64,000 nt of DNA from Lepidodermella squamata (Eukaryota; Gastrotricha), in NCBI GenBank assembly GCA_047495785.1, contig JBLDXI010000002.1, positions 620,001-684,000 on the forward strand. Direction: 5' to 3'. A model generated the notes under the pieces. That model was not told the origin of the DNA. It made no database searches and saw only the letters and a program-made list of their open reading frames with translations. Made by a program: the position numbers and the translations under genes. Shown in pieces: positions 23,507 to 35,826 of this stretch. Position 1 is the stretch's first letter, and each line of letters begins with the position of its first letter.

Positions 23507-24849
23507 ATTACAGAATGAGAAGACAACTCAGATGACTCTTGCTTGGTAATTGTGTTTCAAATTGTGTTTCAAGTAGTAAGTTAATCTTTGACCCTCAAGC
23601 ACCATGTAATTTAGCTCAAGCACAAAGTAGTAAGTGATTAATTAATATGTAATGAATAAATATGGAACATCCTAGCGCCTTGGAAATGCATGTTGTTTTT
23701 TCGTACAGGCTAGATTTTACCTGACGGCATGATTAATTGAAATTTAATAGGTAATTGAAAAAGAAAACTCCAAAATGAATTTCTTGGAAAACCCCGAGAA
23801 ATTTTCTTATACCTAATTTAGAAGTTATAAAATGTGGTTTTTCAGTGTCAAATTCGAAAGTTTCCTCGCCTCGCTCGAACGCTTAGTTTAAATGTCACCT
23901 GAGATTTCTTCAATTTCGAGCAATACGTTGCCATCAAAAATCAATGTTAAAAGCAATCAATTTGTAACTCAAAAAAGTACCCATTTCCAACCAAATGTCA
24001 TTCATTTTAGCAAGGCATTCTCTTAGGACACTACTGTGCAATACAAGACAACAAGTTTAGGAACCGCTGGTCTACAGTAACAAAGCAGAGCCAAGTATGA
24101 CGAATTCACTTCTGTTAGCAGTTAGCATGTTGTAGTTTTATTATTATAGGCCCTCCGCCGCCTTATGACACTATAATGCACAATGTTTGACGGAGCACAA
24201 AAATGATTAGCCCGCATGCTAATCAGAGGTCAAGTCGAATGACACACACATGAATCTCGATCAGCAGTTATATACTTATGAGTTTATTGTTTATGTAATG
24301 TTTTAACTTATGTTTTTTGAATATTTGTGTGGACAGAAAAGTAGAATATTGCAGATTCGTTTGTCGACTGTCGCGGCTTCGACTGGCAGGGAGAAAGGCT
24401 CATTTCAGGGCTAATGGCCAGGCCTCAAGGTGTGTATTCTAAAAATATCGAAGAGGCAGATATTTACTCATATGAAAACGGCTTGCACCAAAGGATGCAT
24501 ATCCTCCCAGATATCACACCAGGCTCTTCATAGGGCTAAAGGCTCTCAGGATGAGGGCTCACTGATCCGGTGTTAGGTGTCAGACTCACACTCTGGATTT
24601 AGAAATTACAGCGGCTCATTTATGACTTACATGCCAGGTTATTCGGGAAGGCTCAGGGCTAGTGCACAGAGACTAGCAGGTCCTAAAGGCTCAACAGGGA
24701 AACACAAAGAAAACATTTATTTATTTATTAAAGAGCATTTATCCCCACAAGTTGAAAGCTCGGTTATAAAAAATTGTCAGTGAGGAAAAACGTAACAACA
24801 AAGTCATGCTGATTATTCAGTCCGGTTCAAGATTCAAGAAAATGTAAAA
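23507..24849. other. Intergenic stretch between Ly6-like gene 1 and the retrotransposon relic
   Basis: Apart from the probable polyadenylation signal near 23655, I see no exon or RNA gene. The open frame at 24577-24783 has no recognisable product. Confidence 0.35.
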
Positions 24850-26370
24850 AAAAAATCAACAATTATTTGAGATCGACAGCAGCTTGTTATATTTACGCTC
24901 CATCCGTGTAAGACATGACAGTAAGGGTCTGTGATTCTCTTGTTTTGCGCCTGTGAAGGGGGCAACATTGCGGCGTAGGTACCAGGCCGGGCAGTAATGG
25001 TCGAGCATCCGCTTGTCGACGGTATCAGGCTGGGGACTGGCGATATACTGCAAGTACTCTATCATGCCATTGTTCGCGGTGAGACAGCGTGCGCACCATA
25101 TTAGCGCTCCAGTTATTTCTTAAAGACGTCGCTGATTGCTGCAGCCTTCACTTCTACGACGACGCCAAAGGAATCGCACTGAAATGGTCGATCCTTTGCC
25201 CCTCTTAACCCTTCTGCTTGAAAATTTAATTGTCGCTGCTCGAAACTTTTTGGCAGACAGTACCAGGCAAACGACCCATATGTGAGCACGCTATCGATGA
25301 GAACTCGGCTAAACATGATGCAAAGACCGCTAGGGACAATACGCCTACAAGCTATTCCGCTGAGGCAGGCAGCTCGCGGTTTCGTCTTCGCAGAGAGACG
25401 GTCGAGTTGGCGACGACAGTTTAGCCGTGATTCCCAGGTAATAACTTAAGGGATTCGTTGACCAGGGGCGAAGGTTTCATTCATATTGATGAAAGGAATA
25501 TGGTGATTGCCAAGTGCAACAAGGCGAGCTTTCCACTTATCAATCATTAAGCCGTTACCCGAGACGTCAGGGTTGTACTTGACACGGAGAACCGCTATAA
25601 CCGCCATTTTGAAGACCACTGCCGCCAGAATTCGCTTGCGGTTCCCTCGGAGATCGGCATTCGTGCCCGAAATGTCCCAGTCGACCACAGCTCCTACATG
25701 CCATGGTGGCCTTCTTATTGTTACGGAACTTGCCGTGGCCTGTTTTCAAAGCGTCGTTTGAACTCGTACCGCTCGCTCGATTCGATTTGTTCGACCTCAG
25801 TGTGGGACATCGTAGATCCTCGGTTGCCAAGACAGCCTCGACATTGGTAATCTAGAGATTTCGTAATTCGGAGCGCAGTTACCAGCTGGTTATAACTGGC
25901 CGGGAGACGGGATACTATTCAAAATAATGAAAAAATATTGAGAATCCGGCAGGAGAATCCGGTCAGTTGATCGCGAATTCGCCTCAGACGATGCAGGTGA
26001 TTCGTCGGAGGGAATCGCCCCCACGCAGCGTCGTAGTGAAAAGCTGTTGAGTTAAAAACATCAGGCTACCATTCGATATATTTTCAAGCCGAGCTTTGAG
26101 TGCAGTCATGGTTGTCTTTGCATTGTCCGTGTCAGGCAGCAGCCCCAGAATCGACGCGAAAATGCCGCAAATCACGTGAGTTGTAGCGCGGAGGTGCTTC
26201 GTCGAGAGAAGGCAGTGCGCAGCTGGCTACGTCAGCCGAGTCATGCCGTCCCAGTCGAGCTCTGGGTCGGTTCCAGCACGACACCCCCGAGATCAGCCGA
26301 GACGAGATTGATGTGGACTTGCTTGTACCAAGCCGTTCAGTTCTCAGCGCCAGTAAGAGTGATAGGATCA
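24850..26370 (-). mobile_element. Decayed Ty1/copia-type LTR retrotransposon fragment
   Basis: Reading the minus strand, three landmarks appear in copia order. A gag N-terminal-like stretch (LTGAEN, stop, TAWYKQVHINL, about 26260-26370) is followed by a gag-like segment (ALKARLENISN, about 25984-26175). A CCHC zinc knuckle follows (CRSCGRLGHFGHEC, about 25660-25701). Then comes the start of a copia reverse transcriptase (VKYNPD, KARLVALG, NETFAPG, about 25461-25586). Protease and integrase are missing, because knuckle and polymerase lie only about 70 bp apart. The frames are broken by shifts and stops. Open frames at 25113-25316 and 24856-25065 on the same strand may be more of the element, but I cannot assign them. 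I could not find the LTRs. Confidence 0.7.
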
Positions 26371-26604
26371 CTTTTAAGGTTGTGGTTGTTTTCAGTCATC
26401 AGAAGAATAAGACCGACAAAATTAAGGTAGCGAAATTGTGAAACTGGAGCTAAAAAAAATTGCGGCGAAAAATTGTGCTTAGTTGGGCATTGGGCGCAAT
26501 CTGGGCCCATAGCTAATAACCAGTAATGACCCAACCCAGTAATTATATAAGAATAATAACACTATTGATTTTCATCAACAAGTTCACCTCAATTTTGAGC
26601 CTTG

Positions 26605-26935
26605 GATGTTGGAGGTAGGAAACAACTGCTGGTTCGACGAAGATCGAATCTGAAATTTTATTCTGCACTCAAAAATTATTTCATTTTTAATTACAGCCAT
26701 TGTCGACCCAATTTTTCTGAATTCAGTTTTTATGTACACGCTGAAGAGGTTTTTTATGATATCCAAGCAGGAGTGCGCGAGAACCTACGAGGTTCGTTTT
26801 AATTGAAAATTGGCTCTTAATAGATTGTCACACATTTTTGTGGGGGAATTAATTAGGTGCCAATTTTCAATTAAACCAATTGCGTCGTGATTTTATCAAC
26901 CTGGCATATAAGGGCGGCAGTATGCTTGGAAATTT
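26605..26935 (+). repeat. Duplicated upstream region of the Ly6-like genes, copy 2
   Basis: This is the partner of 22452-22785 (see that entry). It lies immediately downstream of the retrotransposon relic and carries the promoter of Ly6-like gene 2. Confidence 0.75.
26905..26912 (+). promoter_or_regulatory. TATA box of Ly6-like gene 2
   Basis: CATATAAG is followed by the conserved GGCGGCAGTATGCTTGG, about 60 bp before the ATG at 26971. Confidence 0.55.
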
Positions 26936-26970
26936 CAACTTTCAGCTCCTCAACTTTTTTCTTGAAAACA

Positions 26971-27438
26971 ATGTTTGGCCATCTTTTCGTCTTCACTCTA
27001 TTCGCCGGCGGCAGTTTTGCTATCCAATGTTACAGTGGCCGAGCAACCGCAAAAGCCTACAATGCAACGAGGGATACATTTTTTTCGTCGACGGGAACGG
27101 TCTACGATAAGCTGGATTTCGAAACTCATAACATGTGCAACCGCTGCTTGCAACTAGTCAGAGTTGTGTCCAACGATACTTTTGTCGATGATAACGGCGC
27201 CTTCCAGCTTATTGAGATAGAATGGGACTGTGATGAGTCTAGCCGTGATCAAAGAGCACCTTGCATACCCTCCTTCATTGCGTCGGGCGATGGGCATGAA
27301 GATGACATTAGGCCAGGCCGTTACCTTTTCGGCGTATGCTATTGTTGCAGCGACAACTGCAACGCCAATTACGACTGTGGCCTCAAGGTGCCGGAACTTG
27401 TCGAGAGAACCGAGTCCAAGCGAATTCGCAGACACTGA
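26971..27438 (+). CDS. Secreted Ly6/ET-module-like cysteine-rich protein 2
   Basis: A single-exon frame encodes 155 residues; the ATG at 26971 is chosen because it aligns with the paralogue and starts a clean signal peptide (MFGHLFVFTLFAGG). The frame is open further upstream but runs through the TATA box. The cysteine pattern matches gene 1, including CYCCSDNCN. The last 37 residues are identical to gene 1 and nearly identical in DNA, while the middle of the protein differs in roughly a third of positions. It is probably a released three-finger or ET-module protein; function unknown. Confidence 0.78.
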   Translation: MFGHLFVFTLFAGGSFAIQCYSGRATAKAYNATRDTFFSSTGTVYDKLDFETHNMCNRCLQLVRVVSNDTFVDDNGAFQLIEIEWDCDESSRDQRAPCIPSFIASGDGHEDDIRPGRYLFGVCYCCSDNCNANYDCGLKVPELVERTESKRIRRH

Positions 27439-28331
27439 ATTTTGAGATGAGAAACCTACTCAGATGACTTTTGCTTGATTAAATGATTAAATGATTAATT
27501 AATAATTAATGAATACATATATGATGCTTGAAATCGCGATGCCTTAGAAATCCATGTTGTTTTTTCTTTTTCAGCGCCGTCCTTTCCTCAGCTAGATTCG
27601 TGACCCAAAAAGATTCTGGAAACAATTGTGATGTACAAATCCCGGAATTCGTATGAGAAAAATTGATGATGATTTTTGGCAAAACAAGGACAGGCTTCGC
27701 TATTGACAATAAACAATAAACATCCTTTTTTATTTGACTTCATTCCACTTGTTTCTCGGCGTGCGTCTCAAATAGTAGTGATATGCCACTATTGGGACAT
27801 AATCACCGAGATCTGAGAGTGATCCTTTTTGCGCTCAATTTATTATTCCAAGTTCAACATAAGAAAATTGATTCCCCTGCATTTTTTTCTCAGGCATCCT
27901 TCTTCTAGTTCGCGCTAAGGCTCTCGAGAATTAACATCACGCGCTATTAGAAACGGAACCCTTGAGGTTGATAATTACGATGCAATAATTCGAGCGGTGT
28001 TTACTTGAATTACTTCCTCGAGTAATCACTTCGCACCGGTTGCCAAGCTGCCGGGCCCTGATCGCGAGTGGGCTGAATGCTGAAAACTGAGTACGCGAAA
28101 GTGCTGCTTGACTTTACGCCGTGGCAACAAATGACTTTGGACACGAACAGCGCCGCCTGGCCAGATCAAGAAGCGGCACGTGAAATTGATACGAATGACT
28201 CAGCCTCCGGTTGATCACAGTGGAAAAAAACGAACCGTCCGAATATATTACGCTGCCACTTGATCATTTCCTATATATCTAATTATTTCATCCTAAATTG
28301 ATATACACTGCCGGAAAACTGATCGGAAAAA
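27439..28331. other. Intergenic stretch before kinesin gene 1
   Basis: A CTATATATC element at 28271-28279 lies about 55 bp upstream of the kinesin start codon and may be its TATA box. AATAAA motifs near 27708 could end the Ly6-like gene 2 transcript. No other feature is seen. Confidence 0.4.
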
Positions 28332-31300
28332 ATGAACATTCGAGTAGCAATTCGAACGAGGCCGTTACTTGCGAGGTAATTAATAGAATAATTAATTGAT
28401 TATCTTTTATTGATGATTTTTAATTATTATCAGTGATTATCAGCGGATAACGAATCATGCTAATGGATTGGCCCAAGCAGTGCATGTTGTCGATGAGAAT
28501 AATTCGTTACTGATATTGGATCCCCAAACCGCTAAGCCGACCCATCAGTACTATTTCGGTTCGTCTTAATCCGATAATGATAAAATTAAAAGGCAAAAGG
28601 CGCAATTGAAGCTATAAAAATCAATTTTCAAACGAGTATCCCTAGTAGGGTGACTAGATCTAAATGCGCAAAAAGATCGTTATACTAACCAGATTTCCCC
28701 CAATCAAATTTTTCGAAAAATCTTCCTTGGAATTTTCGAATTTAGTGAATAATTCAACTTTAAATTCAAAACTGTACAGCCTAACTAAATTCGGTGAATT
28801 TCAAGGTTCCAGCGTTAAACTTAAGGCTTAACTACTGAAGTTCTCCTTAATAGGACTTTTCGAGATTCACTCCTTTAATTTTTCCCCTCCGATTCCCAAC
28901 CTCACTATTGCGAGTATTATGCATTGCGAGTTGTCAGTTTTTGAGTTTTACTACGGCCTACTAAGCCGATATCAATTCCTATTATCGATTTTACAAATCA
29001 GTGATTTTTCCGATATCAGAACTTTGAAAGACCAAATTCGACAGATTCCCATCTAGCTGATGGTACCAGGTAGCCATAATGTCATCGGGGATCCTTATGA
29101 ATCTGGAAAAGAAAGCTGAAAATCTCCACGACCATTTTGTCCAATTTGACCTTAGGTCATTTTCCATTTTTCCTCTATTTTTCTCAAATCTAACTGATTT
29201 ACCGAATTATTTTTATTATTTCACAGACAAAGTGTTTCAGCCTGAGGAGTCGACTGAGGAAGTCTACAACATCGTGGTAATTTATAATAAGGAAATGAGG
29301 TCAAATTTTCCTAATTTTCTCGATTTCAGGCTAAACACATTGTGTACCACGCTGTGAAGGGCTACAACGGAACAATTTTCGCGTATGGCCAAACCTCAAC
29401 CGGCAAAACGCATACCGTATTCGGCCATTCCGAAGTGTCGCCCGGCATCGTGCCCATGGCAATCAACGACATTTTCGACCAGATCGAACAGGCCGGAAAA
29501 TCGCGGCTCTTCTTCGTCCGACTCGCCTGCCTTGAAATCTACAACGAAAAACTGACCGATCTAGCGGCTTTCGATGTTGGTAAACAGAATATTGGCCCTA
29601 AGCTGAAGACGCTGCGAATTCGCGAAACCCAGGGCGGGTTCATTTTCGTTGAAAATCTCATCGAAGAGGTGTGCACAACGCGAGAGAGTGCGCATTACTT
29701 TTTGAATGAATGTCTCACCCGGCGGCATATGGCTCAGACTTTGGCTAATCAAGACTCATCTCGGTCTCATGTGATATGCCGGGTGATAGTTGAAAGCCGC
29801 CCTGTAGCCGGGTCGAGCCGGCAGTCTGTCAATGGCGAAGAGGCGATGGTTGACTACGACCAGGCTCCGACAACGATTGGCGAGTTGAATTTTGTGGATT
29901 TAGCCGGGTCCGAGGCTGCGGTTAAGGTCGTTGCCCCTAGCAACGGGGTGGCGAATAATTTAGCGATTGGGGCTAATATTTTACCGCCGGAGACTGTTGC
30001 GAGGATGAAGGAAGGCCGGGCGATAAATCGCAGTTTGTTGATGCTGGGCATTGTCATCAATCAGCTGGCTGAGAATCGGTCGATTGTTCAGTATCGAAAT
30101 TCGAAGCTGACCAGGATTCTGCAGAATGGATTGGGCGGGAATTCGCTGACGGCCATTGTTTGTACAATTTCACCGACTGAAGCTGATAAGCGGCAGACAA
30201 TTAGCACACTACAGGTCAGTTTTAATTTCAACGCGGGACAATGAAAATTTGAAAAAAATCAAAGATTTTTATATTCAAGCGAAAAATAAATGGAAATTAA
30301 ATAGTAAATATTAGGCGTGAAAATTTGAGCTGTAAAAAGTTCCTCTTGATATTAGGAATTTTTTAGATTTTTTTGGCCGAATGCCAAAGTAAGAAATTTT
30401 CCTTCCCTAATTTATTATGTCCATATATCTTAAATTTTTAATTTTAACGCGCCTAGAATTTCAGGCTTATCTTTATTTGCTTTTATTATAAAGTCTCATC
30501 AAAGGTTTTATATAGGATCAAGAACATTTCACATTTTCTCTAAAAAAAATTTCAGGCGAAAAATCTTGGAATTTCCAGAGAATTCAACATCTTGGAAAAA
30601 ATGGAAATTCTCGTACTGTGTGACTATTTCTGGTTTTAGATTGGACTCGATTTACATATTTGAGGCTCAAGACTAAATCCCCTCTAAATATGATTTTTCC
30701 GGGTTTAAATCTTCCTTAAATTTTTAATGTTTAATTTTTATATTTTTTCATTCGTTTTGAAATTTTCTAAATTGAAAAATTGTTGAGCCGATACATATTA
30801 AACTTATTACAAATTCCTGAGAAAAACAGGTGACTAGAAGGAAAGGTTTCAGAGTTAAGGATCACAACTATGAAAAAGGAAAAATTAAAAATGAGAAAAT
30901 GTAGTGTAATAGGAAATTCTTTTAAAACTTCAATTTTGAAAATTTTTCCTGAATTTCTATTGAATTTTAAATTCTATCATTTACTTTGAACTATTCTTCA
31001 AAACCAACTCTTCATGCTGAGTAAAAATTTGTATAGCTCTATTAAAATTCTCATTTTTTCTCAGTTTGCAAGCAATGCGAAATCAATAAGGACAAAGCCG
31101 CGCCTTAACGAAACGTATTCGCCCGACCAAGCAATTCTACGCCGCCTTCAGCTCGAAATCGAACGACTGCGCCGGCGAATAGTTGAACTCGAAATGCAGC
31201 AATCATTCCCTAGCAGCCAGATAAATTCATCAACTGCCGAGCGGCAACAACTGCACGAAAACGAACAGCTCCTGCTCGAGATGATCGCAGGCGGGCGGCG

Positions 31301-32690
31301 AAATAGTAAGGTTGAAAATCGCGAGAATAACCGTCAGCAGTTGCTGACATCGCGGCCGCCGGCGCCGTCTCGCCGCATGACCTGGGCGCCGACCGAGTCT
31401 GGTCACGCTCTGCTGATGTTCACGGGCGATAAGGACGAGCGGGCCGAGTCACAAATGGCGGGCAATAATAACGAGAAATCAGTCATGTTTCACGGCGTGT
31501 TGGAAAAAGTTAGCAGTCAGGATTTGATGTCGTCTACGGGGGATATGATATCGCGGACGGCGAGTCAAGGCTCGACTGTTAGCCCCGTCAAGTCGAATGA
31601 TAGTGCTGGTACGAGGTTTGAGCCGATTTCGGCCACGATTGAACGGATTGCGAATGAGGACGAGTTTCGGGAGCGGTTTGTTGGCCGCCAGTACTTTGAA
31701 ACTGTGGCGAAAAATTACGAAAAATTGAAACACGTTTTGGAGCAAAGCTTAGGTGGGATTTTGCTACTTCGAATTGAAAACAAATTCAAATTGAATTTTT
31801 TTAAATTTTATTAAAATATTAAGAAGATTCCTAAACTCTGTGTGACTTCAATTGAAAAATATTTATTACTTACATTTTAAAATTTTTAGCTTTTTTATTT
31901 CAAATTTCAAAATTTTAAAATTCAAAATTTCAAAAAATCACAAATTTTAATAATAATTCTGATTTCAAATATTTCAATTTTAATTTGAATAAAATTTCAA
32001 AAATTTCATTTTTGAAGTCGCATATTCTGACATTTTTCGATTTTTTTTCTAGGATCGCCAATCGATGAAGAGGGAGATTTTGCGGACGTGTCTGATAAAA
32101 TTTCAACCCTAGTCGCGAAAAGCCGGCAGTCATCCCAGGTTCACTCAGCCGCGACGACTCACCCATCCAGCCGTAACGTGACCCCGACAAAAGAAGTTGA
32201 ACCCCTCGTGCCTGAAAACAGCAATTCAAGGCCGAAATCGAGTTTCATGTCCTCATTTGCGCCTGCTGAGACCAAATCGGAGGATCGGCCGCCTATATCG
32301 GCTAAAATGTCCTCGCCACCGCCTGTTACCGGCCGACTTGGATCGCCCATTGTTCCGATTCGAATTATCCGAAGAACAGCAACTTCAGCCAGATTGCCGC
32401 CGTTATTAGTCACGTCAAACTTATTCAGGACAAAAACAATAATTGGCTACCATGTCGGGCCGGAAACAGGGCACATTACGCGACCAGTCAGTCGGACTAC
32501 AACAGTCACCCTGACTGATTTAGGGTCGAGGCGGATGTCGAGTGATAATAATAATAATAATAATGGCGTCCACAATTCGAACAGCAGCGATCAAGGAATA
32601 GTCGCGGATCACGTTGCGTCCTCGGACGACTCATCCGGGTTCATTCAACACAATTCAAGCGACGATTGGACCGACATTTCATTGAGATGA
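28332..32690 (+). CDS. Kinesin-7 (CENP-E-like) motor protein, short form
   Basis: Six exons (28332-28375, 28434-28558, 29227-29276, 29330-30214, 31065-31752, 32053-32690) encode 809 residues with closed phases. The N-terminus begins MNIRVAIRTRPLL. The motor domain (about 1-370) has the P-loop GQTSTGKTHT, switch I DSSRSHVICR, switch II VDLAGSE, and NRSLLMLG and YRNSKLTRIL near its end, all canonical. The neck FASNAKSIRTKPRLNE is typical of CENP-E kinesins, which move on microtubules and link chromosomes to spindles. A short coiled coil (LQLEIERLRRRIVELEMQQ) follows and the rest is Ser-rich. At 809 residues it lacks the very long rod of vertebrate CENP-E. Introns 2 (668 bp) and 4 (850 bp) are unusually long for this window. 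Confidence 0.88.
28968..29018. repeat. Short dispersed palindromic repeat, copy 2
   Basis: This lies in intron 2 of kinesin gene 1 and resembles the stretch at 218-272 in sequence and layout (GATATC at both ends, ATCGATTTTA inside). Confidence 0.45.
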
Positions 32691-33202
32691 AACTTTTTGT
32701 CAAAACCCGATTATTGAATATTTTCAATTTTTTTTAATTTTTCAATTAAAATTCCATTCAGCCGTGACCGTGATTGCCTTTTAATTTCCCTGTGCATTTA
32801 ATTACAAGTAATAATAATTTTCTATTAATTTATTTTGGATGGAAAAAATAAAATATAATTTTGTGTTGGCTATTTTTTCAGTGTTTTTCCAGGTCACGAA
32901 ATGAGTGTGCACCTGACCTAGGTGTAGTCAAGCAAAACAACAATAAAAACAAGCGAAAAAATTGCGTGCGCATAGCTGAGCAGGGTGGATTAAATCGATT
33001 AATTTCGAGCAGCAAGAAATACAGGCAAACAAGCCATTGAAAGTCAAAGCTATAAGAAATAATTATTAATAATCTCAACGAACTGATTCAGCGTTTTGTT
33101 GTATGATGAGCACTTGAAGTGTAAACAATGGCTTTTGTTGTTTTCGTTTTTAGGATATATTTATTCTATCAATTTTGAGTTTAAAGGCAACTCTCAGTTT
33201 CG
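32691..33202. other. Spacer between the two kinesin genes
   Basis: AATAAA near 32846 may end the first transcript. ATATATTTAT at 33155-33164 may be the TATA box of the second kinesin. No exon is seen. Confidence 0.4.
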
Positions 33203-35826
33203 ATGCTTGAGGCTTTGCATTTAACCATGAATTGCGTCCCACTTAAAGTCGCTGTTCGATTCAAGCCTTTGACCAGGTAATTTTTGAAATTTTTCTACTT
33301 AATTTCAAAAAATTATTCGAATTTTCATTCAGCGCGAGTCCAACTAGGCCTGAGCCTGTAAATCGGTCCCCAACTCGAGAAGGGACATTCGATTGCTCCA
33401 GGCCTCAGTCGGTCAAGCATGGCCATCCCCAGCGCCAGTCGACGTTTGGAAATTTCCAGTCTCTTTCGTTGACGGTTAATAAAGAAGAATCTTCGGTGAC
33501 CTTCAACGATTTCAACCCGAATACGAATGGGTTGAAAGTTGCGGATGAGTTCAAATTCGATGCTGTCTATGAACCGCAAGATTCGACGAGGGATGTCTAT
33601 CATGATAACGCGAAGGAGCTAGTAGCTAATGCTCTCCAAGGCTACAATGGTAAGCATATGGGAAATTTCGGAAAATTACTAATTGAAATTTCGAAATTTT
33701 TGAAATCTAATGAATTTATCAGAATTTAAAGTTCTCAATTTAAATTTTCTTGAAACTGAGAAATAAAAATTTCGAATTTTTGAAAATTATGAATTTTTTT
33801 GAAAATTCCGAATTATGGTTACAGTGAAAATTTAGAAAAATCAGAATTCTCAAGTTATGTTTTCATCTTTCATCCCAACTCTTCCACTTTTTTCAGCAAC
33901 CATTTTTGCTTATGGCCAATCGCGAACGGGCAAAACCCGTACGATGTTTGACAACCAGCAGCTCACGGGCATTGTCTCAATGGCTATCGAGGACATTTTC
34001 AGCCATATCCACGCGGATACCAATCGCTTCTATATTGTTAGAGTCGCGCTGCTCGAAATTCACAAGGAGCGACTTTTCGATCTGGCCAACCCTAACACGA
34101 ATGGATACGCTAAGCCACTGCGACTTCGAGAAACTTCTGTAAGCTCAACAGTTTTCATTTTCTCGTTATTTTACTTTTCAAAATTTAAAGAGTGGATTCC
34201 TGTTTGTCGAAAATTTGATCGAAGAAATTTGCGGCGATGCTTGGTCAGCTCGCCAATTCGTCGCCCGTAACATCGGCCGGCGCCGTAATAGCCACGTAAT
34301 TTGCCGCGTCATCATCGAAAGCCGCCAAATCGAAGGCCTCGACAAGCTGGGCCCAGGCCAAGAAGTGCCAACTCGCGTTTCCGAGATCAATTTCGTCGTA
34401 TTGGCCGGGTCGGAAGGCGCGATGCGTAAAGTGTCTCTGAAACCTATCAAAGCCAGCGAACGAGCGGCCCAGGCTGAAATGTTGAAGGAATACAACGCTA
34501 TCAACCGAAGTCTTTTAATGCTTGGCTTGGTTATGCAACAACTCAGCGATGGCCAACAGACGGCAGCGAATTTCCGGAATTCTCTCCTGACTAGGGTGCT
34601 TCATAACGCACTGGCTGGTAACTCTTTCACAGCGATTATCTGCACTCTTTCGACCAAGCCGTTCGACATGAAGCAGAATCTTAGTACCTTGAAGGTATGT
34701 TGAGTCGAAATTCAGCCAAAGCGTCCCTAGTTACCAGGTAAAATCAACCCGTTGCTAAGGACTTTTGTTTTCACAGTTTGCGTCAATGGCACGAAAAATA
34801 CAAACAAAACCGCAGCTCAACGGTGTTTTCCCGATCGAACACGCTATATTGCCGCGCCTTCAAATACGAACGGAGTCAATCAAGCGTAGAATGTCCCTAA
34901 TGGTACCCGCTGTCGAGGTTAGCAAGGCGGAAACCGACGAAAACGCGTTCGATGCGTCATCTGACTCACTGTGTATCCGCGAGCAGTTGATGAAGGAAAT
35001 TTTCTCCGACGACCTAGAGGACTGTACTACGGCGACCAAATCAGCCCGATCCTCCCTAGAGTCGCCGATCAGCCCTGGACGCCGTACTTCGATGACACGG
35101 AGAATGTCGTGGGCCACGAGCGAGAATGGGCAACATGCAATTCTGAAATTACTGCCAAACGCTGCGGCAACATCGAAGGTTCACAGCATTGAAGAGGATG
35201 AGGGCGTGGCGTGTTCTGAAAAAGCTCAGCTGATCGTCAATCCGGACCCTCCAGCTTACGCTAGGGCGAAGAACAACTTTATGCCCCTAGTTTTTAGCAC
35301 GATAGTCAAGTCAGAAAACGAAAAACCCTCGGAAAATCGACGTGTATCTAATCACCAGCCAGCTGAAGAGATTTTCTATGAGAATCTTGTGATTCCGAAG
35401 AAAGAGAAGCCGAAAAAGGACCTGTTCGAGGTTGATTTCAGTAGTGATGAGACAGAGGAAGATGAGAGCGATGAACTCATCAAATTGGCTGATTCATCAA
35501 AGCTATGCTTTATCGTAGGAGACGACTCCGAAGAATCTATCCCTTCTCTGTACGGGGATAAACCAGAACTGGACAACAATGGCGGAATGTCAGTGACTGT
35601 CGATTCGACGTTAGATAGCGAGGAACAGGATTTCGTTGCGCGTTCGGAATTCGATGCGCTGAATGAGCGAATGAAGGCTATGAAACGAATGTTGATTGCT
35701 AAATTGCCGCCTGTTGAACGCGTGCTGACTGCGGAGACGGATGAATTTGAGGTTATCCTTGAGCGACTATGCACTACGCTGAACTCGCAAGGCTACAACA
35801 GCAGGAAGCATTCAATCGCTTACTGA
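33203..35826 (+). CDS. Degenerate kinesin-7 paralogue, probable pseudo-motor
   Basis: Five exons (33203-33276, 33333-33649, 33897-34138, 34191-34694, 34777-35826) encode 728 residues, or 720 if translation starts at the in-frame ATG at 33227. It is a tandem paralogue of the preceding gene: the first intron phase and the intron between motor and neck are shared (LK|FASMARKIQTKPQLN). The P-loop is kept (GQSRTGKTRTM), but switch I has lost SSR before SH (RRRNSHVICR). Switch II reads VLAGSE instead of DLAGSE, losing the catalytic Asp, and YRNSKLTR has become FRNSLLTR. The frame is nevertheless intact over all exons, so it is probably expressed as a non-hydrolysing microtubule-binding protein. The C-terminal half is acidic and Ser-rich. 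Confidence 0.82.

Noticed and set aside
24577-24783. 68-codon frame before the retrotransposon relic
   Set aside because: No recognisable family and no support beyond being open.
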